From Candidatus Phosphoribacter baldrii (GTDB lineage Bacteria; Actinomycetota; Actinomycetes; Actinomycetales; Dermatophilaceae), in assembly GCA_016704565.1 (NCBI GenBank), contig JADIZV010000002.1, forward strand, positions 558,001 to 622,000: DNA of 64,000 nt, read 5' to 3'. A program made the position numbers and the translations under genes. The notes beneath the pieces are model-generated. The model was given only the letters and a program-made list of their open reading frames with translations. It did no database searches and was not told the DNA's origin. Positions 1 to 8,786 of the stretch are shown piece by piece. Positions within the stretch are counted from its first letter, which is position 1, and every line of letters starts with the position of its first letter.

Positions 1-1444
1 GGAAGGCCGAGATCGGATCGGCGGTGACCCCGTTGCCCACCGGAGCGTCCGGCAACGTCAAGGTGTAGCTGAACCCGCCCTTGGAACGCAGCCAGTCCTG
101 GATCGCCACCGCCGCGTCGTAGGGAGTCTCGGCACCGGCCGTGACAGCAGACGCGGCCGCCTGCACTGCCGGTCGGGAGCGTGGGTCCAGCTCAAGCGCG
201 GTCGTGATGGCCCGACTGGATGGCAGCCGGTCCGGTCCCGCCTTCCCGTCGACGCCGTTGCGGAGCAGGTCGGCTGTGAGGGACGGCTCCAGGTAGGTCG
301 TGGAGTAGGTCAGTGGCCGGGTCTGCACGTAGACGTCGGAGGTCGTCTCGTCGACCTGGTAGGACACGCCGCTCAGGTCCGCGGTCAGGATCGGTTGCGG
401 GGTGGCTAGAGCGGGCGGTTCCAGCCCGTTGGTCTCCACGATGATCGTCCGCTCCGAACGGGTCACCGAGTCGGCGAGATCCAGCCGGGCGCTGCGCCCG
501 AGCGTCGGCGACGGGCGGCTCCAGTTGGCTCCGTCGTATGCCGTGGCCGCCAGGACCCGCAGGGGCCCAGGGCTGGGGGCGCTCGATCGGTAGGTGAGGA
601 TGCGACCAGACCCACCGGAGCTCAGGCTCAACCCGACATCGAGAGTGGAACTGAACCCCACCTTGGCGTTTCCTCGGCCGTCGGCGCTGCGGGCCAGCCC
701 GTCCAACAGATAGCGCGGCGGCAGGTGGGGGAGCACCGCTGGGAGGGCGACGGCAGCCACGAGGCCGATCGCCCCCAGGCGACGGGCGATGGTCCCGAAC
801 CGCAGCTCGGGAGCGGTGCTCAGCCCCGAACCGGAGACTGGCGCCATGGGTCGTGCCGCCACCGAAGCCCAGCTGCGCATCCCGACCTGTGCGTGTCGCC
901 CGATGAGGATCAACCACGTGAGGGCGGCGGCCACGAAATAGCCCGGAGGCAGTGCCGAGCCGCTGTTGGCCGCTGCCGCGAGGAAAGCGGTGAGCAGCGG
1001 CAGACCGGCGGCCGCCGGTGCGGCGCGAGTGACAGCAAGGAAGTCGACGAGGATCGCCAGCGCCACCCCGATGAGAGCCAGGGTGGCCTCGACGCCGAGG
1101 GTGGCCGGCATCGGTGCTGACGACGCGGCCGCGGTCACCCCGAACTCAGCGAACAACACGCCGAAGCGGCGAGCCGTCGCCAGGGTGGGCAGGCCATACC
1201 ACGTCGAGGAACCGGCATACGTCCACGTGGCCACGAGGACCACAGCGAAAAGCTGCGCCGGAACGACGAGCCAGGCTGACCCCGAGGTAAGCCGACGGAC
1301 CACCACCCCAACGCCGACGGCGACGATGACGAACCACACCATCCGGGCGAACCAGGTCTGGGTGGTCACGAGCGTCGTGAGGCCGAGCAGCGACGCCACG
1401 CTGGCCAGCGCGGCCAGGACGGGGTGCGCCCCACGCACGGTCAT
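1..1444 (-). CDS. Transglutaminase-like membrane protein (TgpA type), 3' end cut by window edge
   Basis: The ATG at 1444 overlaps the stop of the DUF58 gene as ATGA, and the frame stays open to the left edge, giving about 481 visible codons. The first 215 or so residues hold several hydrophobic segments. A long extracytoplasmic-looking stretch follows, and near residue 440 comes AIQDWLRSKGGFSYTL, the lead-in to a transglutaminase core. The catalytic Cys-His-Asp lies beyond the edge, so activity cannot be judged. Family knowledge: TgpA/DUF3488 proteins sit with MoxR ATPases and DUF58 proteins in a conserved envelope-associated module. Last gene of a three-gene minus-strand operon. Confidence 0.85.
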   Translation of the reverse strand, partial: MTVRGAHPVLAALASVASLLGLTTLVTTQTWFARMVWFVIVAVGVGVVVRRLTSGSAWLVVPAQLFAVVLVATWTYAGSSTWYGLPTLATARRFGVLFAEFGVTAAASSAPMPATLGVEATLALIGVALAILVDFLAVTRAAPAAAGLPLLTAFLAAAANSGSALPPGYFVAAALTWLILIGRHAQVGMRSWASVAARPMAPVSGSGLSTAPELRFGTIARRLGAIGLVAAVALPAVLPHLPPRYLLDGLARSADGRGNAKVGFSSTLDVGLSLSSGGSGRILTYRSSAPSPGPLRVLAATAYDGANWSRPSPTLGRSARLDLADSVTRSERTIIVETNGLEPPALATPQPILTADLSGVSYQVDETTSDVYVQTRPLTYSTTYLEPSLTADLLRNGVDGKAGPDRLPSSRAITTALELDPRSRPAVQAAASAVTAGAETPYDAAVAIQDWLRSKGGFSYTLTLPDAPVGNGVTADPISAF

Positions 1445-2751
1445 GAGGTCACCCCTGACCCGACCCGGGCGTCCCGAGCGGACCCCACCCTGGACCACGC
1501 ATCAGCGACCGAGTCGGCCGCAGTCACTGCGGTCGCCCGCCACCCGGCACCTCGAAGCAGGTCGGCGGCCCGCGCTGCCGGAACGGCACCCCGCGCCGCT
1601 CCGGCGGCCAGGGCCTGGCCCGGGGTCGGACCGTGGCCGGAGAACGACCCCACGTCCAGGACCATCGCCAGCGCGGTCGCTCCGGGATGCCTCAAGGTCG
1701 CTACCGACCGCAACGCGGTCTCGTCATGAGCGGCCAGCACGGCCACCAACAGCCCGCCACCGGACAGCAGGCCCAGGCCCGACCGGGTGAGCCGGGCCAA
1801 CGCCAGGCCCTTGTCGGGTTCGGTGACCGCAAGGACGGACAGCGCGGCAGCAGGCTCGATCGGAACCTCGTCCGGCCCTTCCTGGACCGTCTCGGGGGTG
1901 AGCAGATGCACGGCATACCCGAGGCCGGACAGGTGCACAAGCGTCGAGGCGGCGGCGCTCACTGCCCATTCGAAGGAGCTGCTCGCGCCTGTTCCGGCGT
2001 GGGCGTCGGCACGCGGATCGAGCAGGACGACGGCTCGGCGGCGGGCGGGACGATCTTCTTGGCGGACCATGAGCTCGCCGGTCCGGGCCGTCGCGGGCCA
2101 GTGGATCCGGCGCAGGTCATCTCCGTCACGATATTCGCGGATGGACTGGTCATCCTCGCCGTGCAGCGCGACCATGAACGGGATCTCGCCCTCAGCGCCG
2201 ACCCCGGTGCCTGGCGGTCGCGAACCACCCAGGGCATGCACCCGCGGCAGGACCAACAGCTCGGTCGGTTCACCGATCTCGACGAAGCGGTGGGCGAGAC
2301 CGAACGGGTCCCGCAGTTGGACGGTGAGCGGTCCCAACGGGTGACGTCCGCGCAGAGGTGGGCGGACGGCATACGTGAGGGCGCGGCGGTCACCCGCGCT
2401 GAGGGAGCCGAGCAGCACCCGGGGCCGTTCCCCCAGGGCATAGTCGAGGTGTTCCTCGGCAAGCATGAGCGGGGACGAGCGGCGGCCGACGTTGGCCACG
2501 GTCGTCGTCACGACGGTCGGGTCCCCAGCGCTCACCTGGGCCGGGTCGCAGGCGCGGGTCACGACGATGCCCGGGGGACGTCGTCGGCTGAGCAAGGCCG
2601 CGATCAGCGGGAGGGCCAGCAGCAGCACCCCCACCCTGGTGAGGTCACGGAACCCCAAGACGTAACCACACACCACGAGCGTCAGCCCCGCGGAACAGAA
2701 CGCCCGTCCGCGGGTCGTGAGCACCTCACCGAGTCGTCGCATCACCACCAC
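1441..2751 (-). CDS. DUF58 domain protein
   Basis: A 436-residue protein. Two hydrophobic segments lie near residues 15-50, followed by a soluble part. The DUF58 signature REYRDGDDLRRIHWPATAR is in the middle, with a vWA-like C-terminal half (VVLLDPRAD). DUF58 proteins are known partners of MoxR AAA+ ATPases; their molecular role is mostly unproven. It starts 24 nt after moxR and overlaps the transglutaminase gene by 4 nt, so translation is probably coupled. A second ATG three codons in (2742) is an equally good start. Confidence 0.88.
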   Translation of the reverse strand: MVVMRRLGEVLTTRGRAFCSAGLTLVVCGYVLGFRDLTRVGVLLLALPLIAALLSRRRPPGIVVTRACDPAQVSAGDPTVVTTTVANVGRRSSPLMLAEEHLDYALGERPRVLLGSLSAGDRRALTYAVRPPLRGRHPLGPLTVQLRDPFGLAHRFVEIGEPTELLVLPRVHALGGSRPPGTGVGAEGEIPFMVALHGEDDQSIREYRDGDDLRRIHWPATARTGELMVRQEDRPARRRAVVLLDPRADAHAGTGASSSFEWAVSAAASTLVHLSGLGYAVHLLTPETVQEGPDEVPIEPAAALSVLAVTEPDKGLALARLTRSGLGLLSGGGLLVAVLAAHDETALRSVATLRHPGATALAMVLDVGSFSGHGPTPGQALAAGAARGAVPAARAADLLRGAGWRATAVTAADSVADAWSRVGSARDARVGSGVTS

Positions 2752-2775
2752 CTGGCCGTATGCCGTGCGCCTGGG

Positions 2776-3792
<1,017 letters not shown>

Positions 3793-3862
3793 GGTGGTTC
3801 CTCCGGTCTGGGTGCCGTCACGGCCGTGTCGGGCGGGTCGGCCGGGTAGGGCCGACGCCGTC

Positions 3863-3878
3863 CTCCACTTCGCTCCAC
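3863..3878 (-). promoter_or_regulatory. MraZ-type box pair facing moxR
   Basis: On the minus strand GTGGAG occurs twice (3873-3878 and 3863-3868) exactly 10 bp apart, joined by CGAA. This is the same word and period as the array in front of mraZ. It lies 71-86 nt upstream of the moxR start. MraZ binds short direct repeats at 10-bp period in the bacteria studied; binding here is inferred. Confidence 0.55.
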
Positions 3879-4097
3879 CGGGGGCCTCCGCGGGCGCCCC
3901 GGTCTGGTGAGCATAAGTCGGCTGACTGAGGATCACCGGCGAAACCGGGCATCGGCTGGGTAACAGAGGGGTCTCAGCCGGGTCACCGCGTGCTCACCGC
4001 CGGACATTCGGTATGCCGTGTGCTCACCTCCGCCCGGCCTCGTCCGGGTGGGCGGTGTCCCAGCCAGGGAGGAGAGGCACGAGGGGCACGGCATACC

Positions 4098-4113
4098 CTC
4101 CACTTCTCTCCAC
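4098..4113 (-). promoter_or_regulatory. Second MraZ-type box pair, minus orientation
   Basis: On the minus strand GTGGAG occurs at 4108-4113 and 4098-4103, exactly 10 bp apart, joined by AGAA. It differs from the 3863-3878 pair only in the spacer. It lies between the two divergent operons. Confidence 0.5.
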
Positions 4114-4173
4114 GCCCCTGACCTGCGGCGTTGTCACGTCGAGACACACAAACCCGGGAATTGGCGGCGCAAA

Positions 4174-4199
4174 GTGGAGGGAAGTGGAGTATGGTGGGG
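4174..4199 (+). promoter_or_regulatory. MraZ box array of mraZ
   Basis: Three direct repeats, GTGGAG (4174), GTGGAG (4184) and GTGGGG (4194), each 10 bp from the next, lie about 90 nt before the mraZ start. MraZ is known to repress its own operon through direct repeats of this kind, so this is the expected autoregulatory operator. Confidence 0.75.
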
Positions 4200-4285
4200 C
4201 GCCAAGGAGCGTGGTGGTGCCTCGGCATCGCGCGCTGGGTCGGGTTGGTGGCCCTCAGGGGCTGGGAGGGAAGGGGTGGTGCGCC

Positions 4286-4750
4286 GTGGCTGATGTCCCC
4301 GTCGCCGCACTGCCGACGCCCTTCCTCGGGACCCACACCCCGAAGCTCGACGACAAGGGGCGGCTGATCCTGCCGGCGAAGTTCCGCGAGCCGCTCGCCG
4401 CCGGACTGGTCATGGCCAAGGGGCAGGAGCGCTGCATCGTCGTCTACCCGATGGCCGAGTTCTATCGGTTCGCCGCGCAGATGCAGACGGCCCCGAGCTC
4501 AGTGGTCGGCGTGCGGGACTACACCCGCGTGCTGGCCTCCAGCGCGTCGCCCGAGGTCCCCGACCGACAAGGCCGGATCACCATCCCGCCGATGCTGCGC
4601 GAGTATGCCGCGCTCGACCGGGACCTGGCCGTCATCGGCAACATCAGCCGGGTCGAGATCTGGCAGCTGGACGCGTGGAACACCTACCTCGCCGAGAAGG
4701 AGCCGGGCTTCGCCGCCCAGAGCGAGGAGGTGATGCCCGGAAGGTTCTGA
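4286..4750 (+). CDS. mraZ: Transcriptional regulator MraZ
   Basis: The GTG at 4286 follows GGAGGGAAGGGG by 9 nt; the protein is 154 residues. FLGTHTPKLDDKGRLILPAKF marks the first AbrB-like half and PDRQGRITIPPMLREYAAL the second. It carries about 12 residues before the usual FLGTHTP start. MraZ is a ring-forming DNA-binding protein that controls the division and cell-wall cluster it heads. A 222-nt gap rich in CCGCACCAC-like runs separates it from rsmH. Confidence 0.95.
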   Translation: MADVPVAALPTPFLGTHTPKLDDKGRLILPAKFREPLAAGLVMAKGQERCIVVYPMAEFYRFAAQMQTAPSSVVGVRDYTRVLASSASPEVPDRQGRITIPPMLREYAALDRDLAVIGNISRVEIWQLDAWNTYLAEKEPGFAAQSEEVMPGRF

Positions 4751-4972
4751 CCGGCTGTCGTCGCCTGCGCCCAGGTCTCCAGCCGCTTCCGTCCCGACGC
4801 GACTTCCCCCGTGTCGGGCCGAGCGGTTCGAGAACCATCCCGAAGCGGATGGGGACCTGAGCGCAGGGCCGTATCGGCCCACCACCGCCCATCTGCCCAC
4901 CACCCAGCCGCACCACAGCCGCACAACCACAGCCGCACCACCCAGCCGAACGACCAGACCACGGAGCCAGCG

Positions 4973-5962
4973 TTGACCCACTCGCCAGATCGCGCCCCAC
5001 AGGACCGGCACGTGCCGGTCCTGCGCGATCGCGTGTTGGAGTTGCTCGGACCCGCGCTGCAAGGTCCGGACCCCGTCTACGTGGACGGGACCCTGGGCAT
5101 GGGTGGCCACGCCGAAGGTGTGCTCGCGGCCTTCCCCCGAACCCGTCTGGTCGGGATCGACCGCGACCACGAGGCACTGGCCCTCGCCGGAGAGCGGCTG
5201 GCTGCGTATGCCGACCGGATCACCCTGGTCCACGCGGTCTACGACGAGTTCGCCCAGGTCGTCGACGCCCTGGGCATCCCGTCGGTGGACGCCGCACTGT
5301 TTGACCTCGGGGTGAGCTCGCTGCAGCTCGACGAGGCCGAGCGCGGGTTCGCCTATCGGGTCGATGCCCCGCTGGACATGCGGATGGACCAGTCCCGTGG
5401 GGCGACCGCCGCCGAGGTGCTCAACACCTACGAGCCGGCCGATCTGGAGCGGATCCTGCGCGAGTTCGGTGAGGAACGCTACGCGCGCGCCATCGTCCGA
5501 GCCGTCGTCGCCGAGCGGGCTCGCGAGCCGTTCACCTCCTCCGGACGCCTGGTCGAGCTGCTCCGGCGGGTCGTGCCGGGTGCTTCCCAACGCAGTGGGG
5601 GACACCCCGCCAAGCGCACCTTCCAGGCGCTGCGCATCGAGGTCAACGGCGAGCTGGACGCCTGGCGCCACGCCCTCCCCGCGGCGATCGAACGGCTGCG
5701 CGTGGGTGGCCGGATCGCCGTCCTGTCTTACCACTCGCTTGAAGACCGGATCACCAAGCGCGCGTTCGCCGAGGGTGCGACCTCGCGGACCCCCGCCGGT
5801 ATGCCGGTCGAGCGGCCGCAGGACGCGGCATACCTGCGGCTGTTGACCCGAGGCGCCGAGGTGCCCGGTGACGCCGAGACCGACGACAACTCGCGAGCTG
5901 CTTCGGCTCGGCTGCGAGCAGCCGAGCGCACCCGTTCGACCGCCCAGGGGGGACACCGATGA
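4973..5962 (+). CDS. rsmH: 16S rRNA (cytosine1402-N4)-methyltransferase RsmH
   Basis: The TTG at 4973 is preferred because GGAG lies 8 nt before it and the 329-residue product fits the family; the frame is open back to an ATG at 4811, giving 383 residues with a low-complexity His/Pro-rich start. The SAM site is DGTLGMGGHAEGVL with GIDRD; further motifs are LFDLGVSSLQLDEAERGF, DMRMD and SYHSLEDR. Methylates N4 of C1402 in 16S rRNA. The stop overlaps ftsL by 4 nt (ATGA). A GTATGCCG word and its inverse (5798-5834) lie within the gene. Confidence 0.93.
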   Translation: MTHSPDRAPQDRHVPVLRDRVLELLGPALQGPDPVYVDGTLGMGGHAEGVLAAFPRTRLVGIDRDHEALALAGERLAAYADRITLVHAVYDEFAQVVDALGIPSVDAALFDLGVSSLQLDEAERGFAYRVDAPLDMRMDQSRGATAAEVLNTYEPADLERILREFGEERYARAIVRAVVAERAREPFTSSGRLVELLRRVVPGASQRSGGHPAKRTFQALRIEVNGELDAWRHALPAAIERLRVGGRIAVLSYHSLEDRITKRAFAEGATSRTPAGMPVERPQDAAYLRLLTRGAEVPGDAETDDNSRAASARLRAAERTRSTAQGGHR

Positions 5963-6570
5963 GCCAAGCCAGCGCACTTCGACAGGGATCCGGCACCGTC
6001 ACCCGGGCCCCGGCACGGGCCAGTGGAGTCGCCCGGCTGCGGGTCGTCCCGGCAGCCATCGAACGCACCGGCACCGGGAAGTTCGCGACGATCTGCATGG
6101 TCGTTCTCGCGGTCGGGCTGCTCACCCTGCTCATGCTCAACACCCAACTGGCCCAGGGCGCCTTCACCTTGCACGACCTTCAGGTCAGCTCAGGAACCCT
6201 CACCGACCAAGAGCACGAGCTCACCCGAGCCCTGGACGCCGAGCGCAACCCCGCGGCGTTGGCCAAGCGTGCGATCGAGCTGGGCATGGTGCCCGCGACC
6301 TCGATGGCCTTCATCCGGCTCGAGGACGGCGTCATCCTCGGCACCGCTGAACCAGCCGCGGACAAGCCACTCGTGATCGTCACCTCGCCGCGCGCACACG
6401 CCAATCCGCCCCCCGCAGTGGTGGTGTCCCCGGCACCGGTCACCGCGGTCGCGTCCGATCCCGAAGTCCCGGACACGGCGGTGGTGGCTCCGGGCGTCGC
6501 ACCGACGGCACCCGCCGCGGCTGCTGTCCCCGCCCCGGCACCAGCGGCCCCTCAACCGACGGCCCGGTGA
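5959..6570 (+). CDS. ftsL: FtsL-like septum protein
   Basis: A 203-residue bitopic protein: basic cytoplasmic tail, one membrane segment near residues 37-56 (ICMVVLAVGLLTLLMLN), then a coiled-coil-like region with LTDQEHELTRALDAERNP, then a Pro/Ala-rich C-terminal tail of about 70 residues. Position between rsmH and ftsI is diagnostic of FtsL, which links FtsQ/DivIC to FtsW-FtsI at the septum; sequence alone is weak because the family diverges fast. Overlaps both neighbours by 4 nt. Confidence 0.8.
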   Translation: MSQASALRQGSGTVTRAPARASGVARLRVVPAAIERTGTGKFATICMVVLAVGLLTLLMLNTQLAQGAFTLHDLQVSSGTLTDQEHELTRALDAERNPAALAKRAIELGMVPATSMAFIRLEDGVILGTAEPAADKPLVIVTSPRAHANPPPAVVVSPAPVTAVASDPEVPDTAVVAPGVAPTAPAAAAVPAPAPAAPQPTAR

Positions 6571-8777
6571 CCCCCGTGACACCGCCGTCTGCGCGTCCGC
6601 CCCGCCCCGGTTCCAGCCCCGGTGTGGGTCCGCGGGCTGCCGGCACCCGCTCGCCGGGAACCTCCGCCTCAGGTGCGCCCGCCCGTCCGACCCGCACTCC
6701 GCGCCCGGCAGCGCGCCCGGCAGCGCACCCGGACCGACCGGACCGACCGGCCCGTCCGGCCCGTCCAGTCGCTGCCCCCGCCGCTCACCCGCGCGGCGCC
6801 GGAGCCCGCGTGATCGATCGTCCCCGGCCCGGCGGCATACCCGCTAGTGCACCAGCCGGTATGCCGCGTCCTGCAGCCCGCACGCGACGCCCGGCAGCAC
6901 CCGCCCCCGTCACCGCCCCCCGCTCCCGGGCCCCGCGCCCCCCGGCACCGCCGCGTCGTCCGAAGGCACCCATGCGGATCGGTCACACGCCGTGGCGGGT
7001 GCGGACCATGTGGGTGGCGTCGCTGTTCGTCCTGTCGATCTTCGCCGCCCAGCTGGTCCGGGTGCAGGCCTTCGACGCCTCCGGAGTGCAACTCGCCGCG
7101 CTCAACAAGCGACTCAACACGGAGGTCATCCCCGCGCTGCGGGGAAGGATCGTCGACACCAACGGGACAGTGCTCGCGGCAAGCGTCGAGCGCCGCACCA
7201 TCACGGTCAACCAGAACGCCGTGGCGACCTACGAACGCACCATCGGCGGCAAGCGGGTCAAGGTCGGCGTGGTCGGTGCGGCCGAGCGACTGGCCCCGCT
7301 GCTGGGGACGACGGCCGATGCGCTCGTGCCTGAGCTCATGGGCACCAGTGGCTACCGGGTCATCGCCAAGGGGATCTCACCGTTGGTGTGGCGTGAGATC
7401 AATGCCATGGGCATTCCGGGCGTGCTCAGCGAGGTGACGTTCGAGCGGGAGTACCCCGCCGGAATGACCGCGGCACCCATCGTCGGCTTCCTCAGTGACA
7501 GCGGCCAGGTGTCCGGGGGGATGGAATACCTCATGCGTGACAAGCTGGCCGGGACCCCTGGCAAGGAGGTCTACGAGCAGGCTCGCGACGGCAAGGCGAT
7601 CCCGTGGGCACAGCAACTCTCCCAGCCCGCTGTCGACGGTCGGGACGTCCGGTTGACCATCGACGCCGACGTCCAGTGGTTCGCCCAGAACGCCATCGCC
7701 AACCTCGTCCAGCGCACGGGTGCCAAGTCCGGCTATGTCGTGGTCATGGAGGCCAAGACCGGCAAGCTGCGGGCCGTCGCGCCCTACCCGAGTTTCGATC
7801 CGACCGACCTGGAAAACACCCGGTCCTCGGCGTTGGGCAACAAGGCCTTCGAGGAGGTCTATGAACCGGGGTCCACGGCCAAGGTCATCACCATCTCGGC
7901 TGCCCTGGAGGAGAAGCTCATCACTCCGTCGACCGGGGTCATCGTGCCCAACCGGATCAAGCGCTCGGACACGACCTTCCGGGACTCGCACGATCACAAG
8001 ACTCTTGAGCTCACCGTGGCCGGGGTCCTGGCCAAGTCGAGCAACATCGGCACGATCCTCGCGACCGAGGCCATGCCAGCGACGACCCTGGAGAAGTACC
8101 ACCGGGCCTACGGGCTGGGAAGCACGTCCGGCACCGGCTTCCCCGGAGAGTCGGCCGGCCTGCTGCCCGCCGCTGCCGCTCAGTCCGGCTCGCAGCGTTA
8201 CACGACGATGTTCGGCCAGGGCCTGTCCGTGACGGCCATCCAGGCGGCCGGCGTGTTCCAGACCATCGCCAACGGTGGGGTGCGGGTGCCGCCGACCCTC
8301 GTCGAGGGCTCGACCGCGGCCGACGGGTCGTTCGAGGCCACCCCGGCGCCGGACGGCATACGAGTCGTCTCGCAGGAGACCGCAACCGCGGTGAGCCAGA
8401 TGCTTGAGGAGGTCGTGAGCCCCGGCGGCACGGCGCCGCACGTGGCCATCCCCGGCTACCGGATCGCCGGCAAGACCGGCACCGCCAACCGGGCCGAGGG
8501 AGGCGGCTACAGCGGTTACACGACCTCGTTCATCGGGTTCGCTCCGGCCGAGAACCCCGAGTTTGTCGTCGCCGTGACGCTGCAGAAGCCGACCTCCGGC
8601 AGCCCGAGCGGTGGCAGCCAGTGCGGGCCGATCTTCAAGGACGTCATGACCTACGTGCTGCAGGCCTACCAGGTGCCCCCGACCGGTGAGAAGGGTGCGG
8701 AGATCCCGTTGACCCCTTCCGCACCGCTGGTCCCAGGCGCACCCGGGGTCATCAGCGATCGCAAGACCACCGGTTAG
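6567..8777 (+). CDS. ftsI: Septal peptidoglycan transpeptidase FtsI (PBP3)
   Basis: The GTG overlaps the ftsL stop. The 736-residue protein has an unusually long Pro/Ala/Arg-rich cytoplasmic tail (about 145 residues) before a single membrane segment at about 147-165. The PBP dimerisation domain comes next, then the transpeptidase with S436-T-A-K439, S491-S-N493 and K636-T-G-T. Cross-links septal peptidoglycan with FtsW. An in-frame ATG at 6972 (residue 136) would give a product of about 600 residues without the tail, but the 4-nt overlap favours the upstream start. Confidence 0.95.
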   Translation: MTPVTPPSARPPRPGSSPGVGPRAAGTRSPGTSASGAPARPTRTPRPAARPAAHPDRPDRPARPARPVAAPAAHPRGAGARVIDRPRPGGIPASAPAGMPRPAARTRRPAAPAPVTAPRSRAPRPPAPPRRPKAPMRIGHTPWRVRTMWVASLFVLSIFAAQLVRVQAFDASGVQLAALNKRLNTEVIPALRGRIVDTNGTVLAASVERRTITVNQNAVATYERTIGGKRVKVGVVGAAERLAPLLGTTADALVPELMGTSGYRVIAKGISPLVWREINAMGIPGVLSEVTFEREYPAGMTAAPIVGFLSDSGQVSGGMEYLMRDKLAGTPGKEVYEQARDGKAIPWAQQLSQPAVDGRDVRLTIDADVQWFAQNAIANLVQRTGAKSGYVVVMEAKTGKLRAVAPYPSFDPTDLENTRSSALGNKAFEEVYEPGSTAKVITISAALEEKLITPSTGVIVPNRIKRSDTTFRDSHDHKTLELTVAGVLAKSSNIGTILATEAMPATTLEKYHRAYGLGSTSGTGFPGESAGLLPAAAAQSGSQRYTTMFGQGLSVTAIQAAGVFQTIANGGVRVPPTLVEGSTAADGSFEATPAPDGIRVVSQETATAVSQMLEEVVSPGGTAPHVAIPGYRIAGKTGTANRAEGGGYSGYTTSFIGFAPAENPEFVVAVTLQKPTSGSPSGGSQCGPIFKDVMTYVLQAYQVPPTGEKGAEIPLTPSAPLVPGAPGVISDRKTTG

Positions 8778-8780
8778 CCT
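8775..8780 (+). promoter_or_regulatory. Candidate -10 for a leaderless murE transcript
   Basis: TAGCCT overlaps the ftsI stop codon and lies 6 nt before the murE GTG, the spacing expected if transcription starts at the start codon. No clear -35. murE lacks a good ribosome site, which fits. Confidence 0.35.
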
Positions 8781-8786
8781 GTCGCC

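Larger units (their letters stand above)
3793..4285. promoter_or_regulatory. Divergent control region between moxR and mraZ
   Basis: No gene is supported in this 493-nt stretch. It holds three arrays of GTGGAG-type boxes (listed separately), two copies of the GTATGCCG/CGGCATAC word (4011-4018 and 4089-4096) and the ribosome site of mraZ (GGAGGGAAGGGG, 4265-4276). A minus-strand TATGCT at 3912-3917 could be a -10 for moxR, with no convincing -35. Confidence 0.6.
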
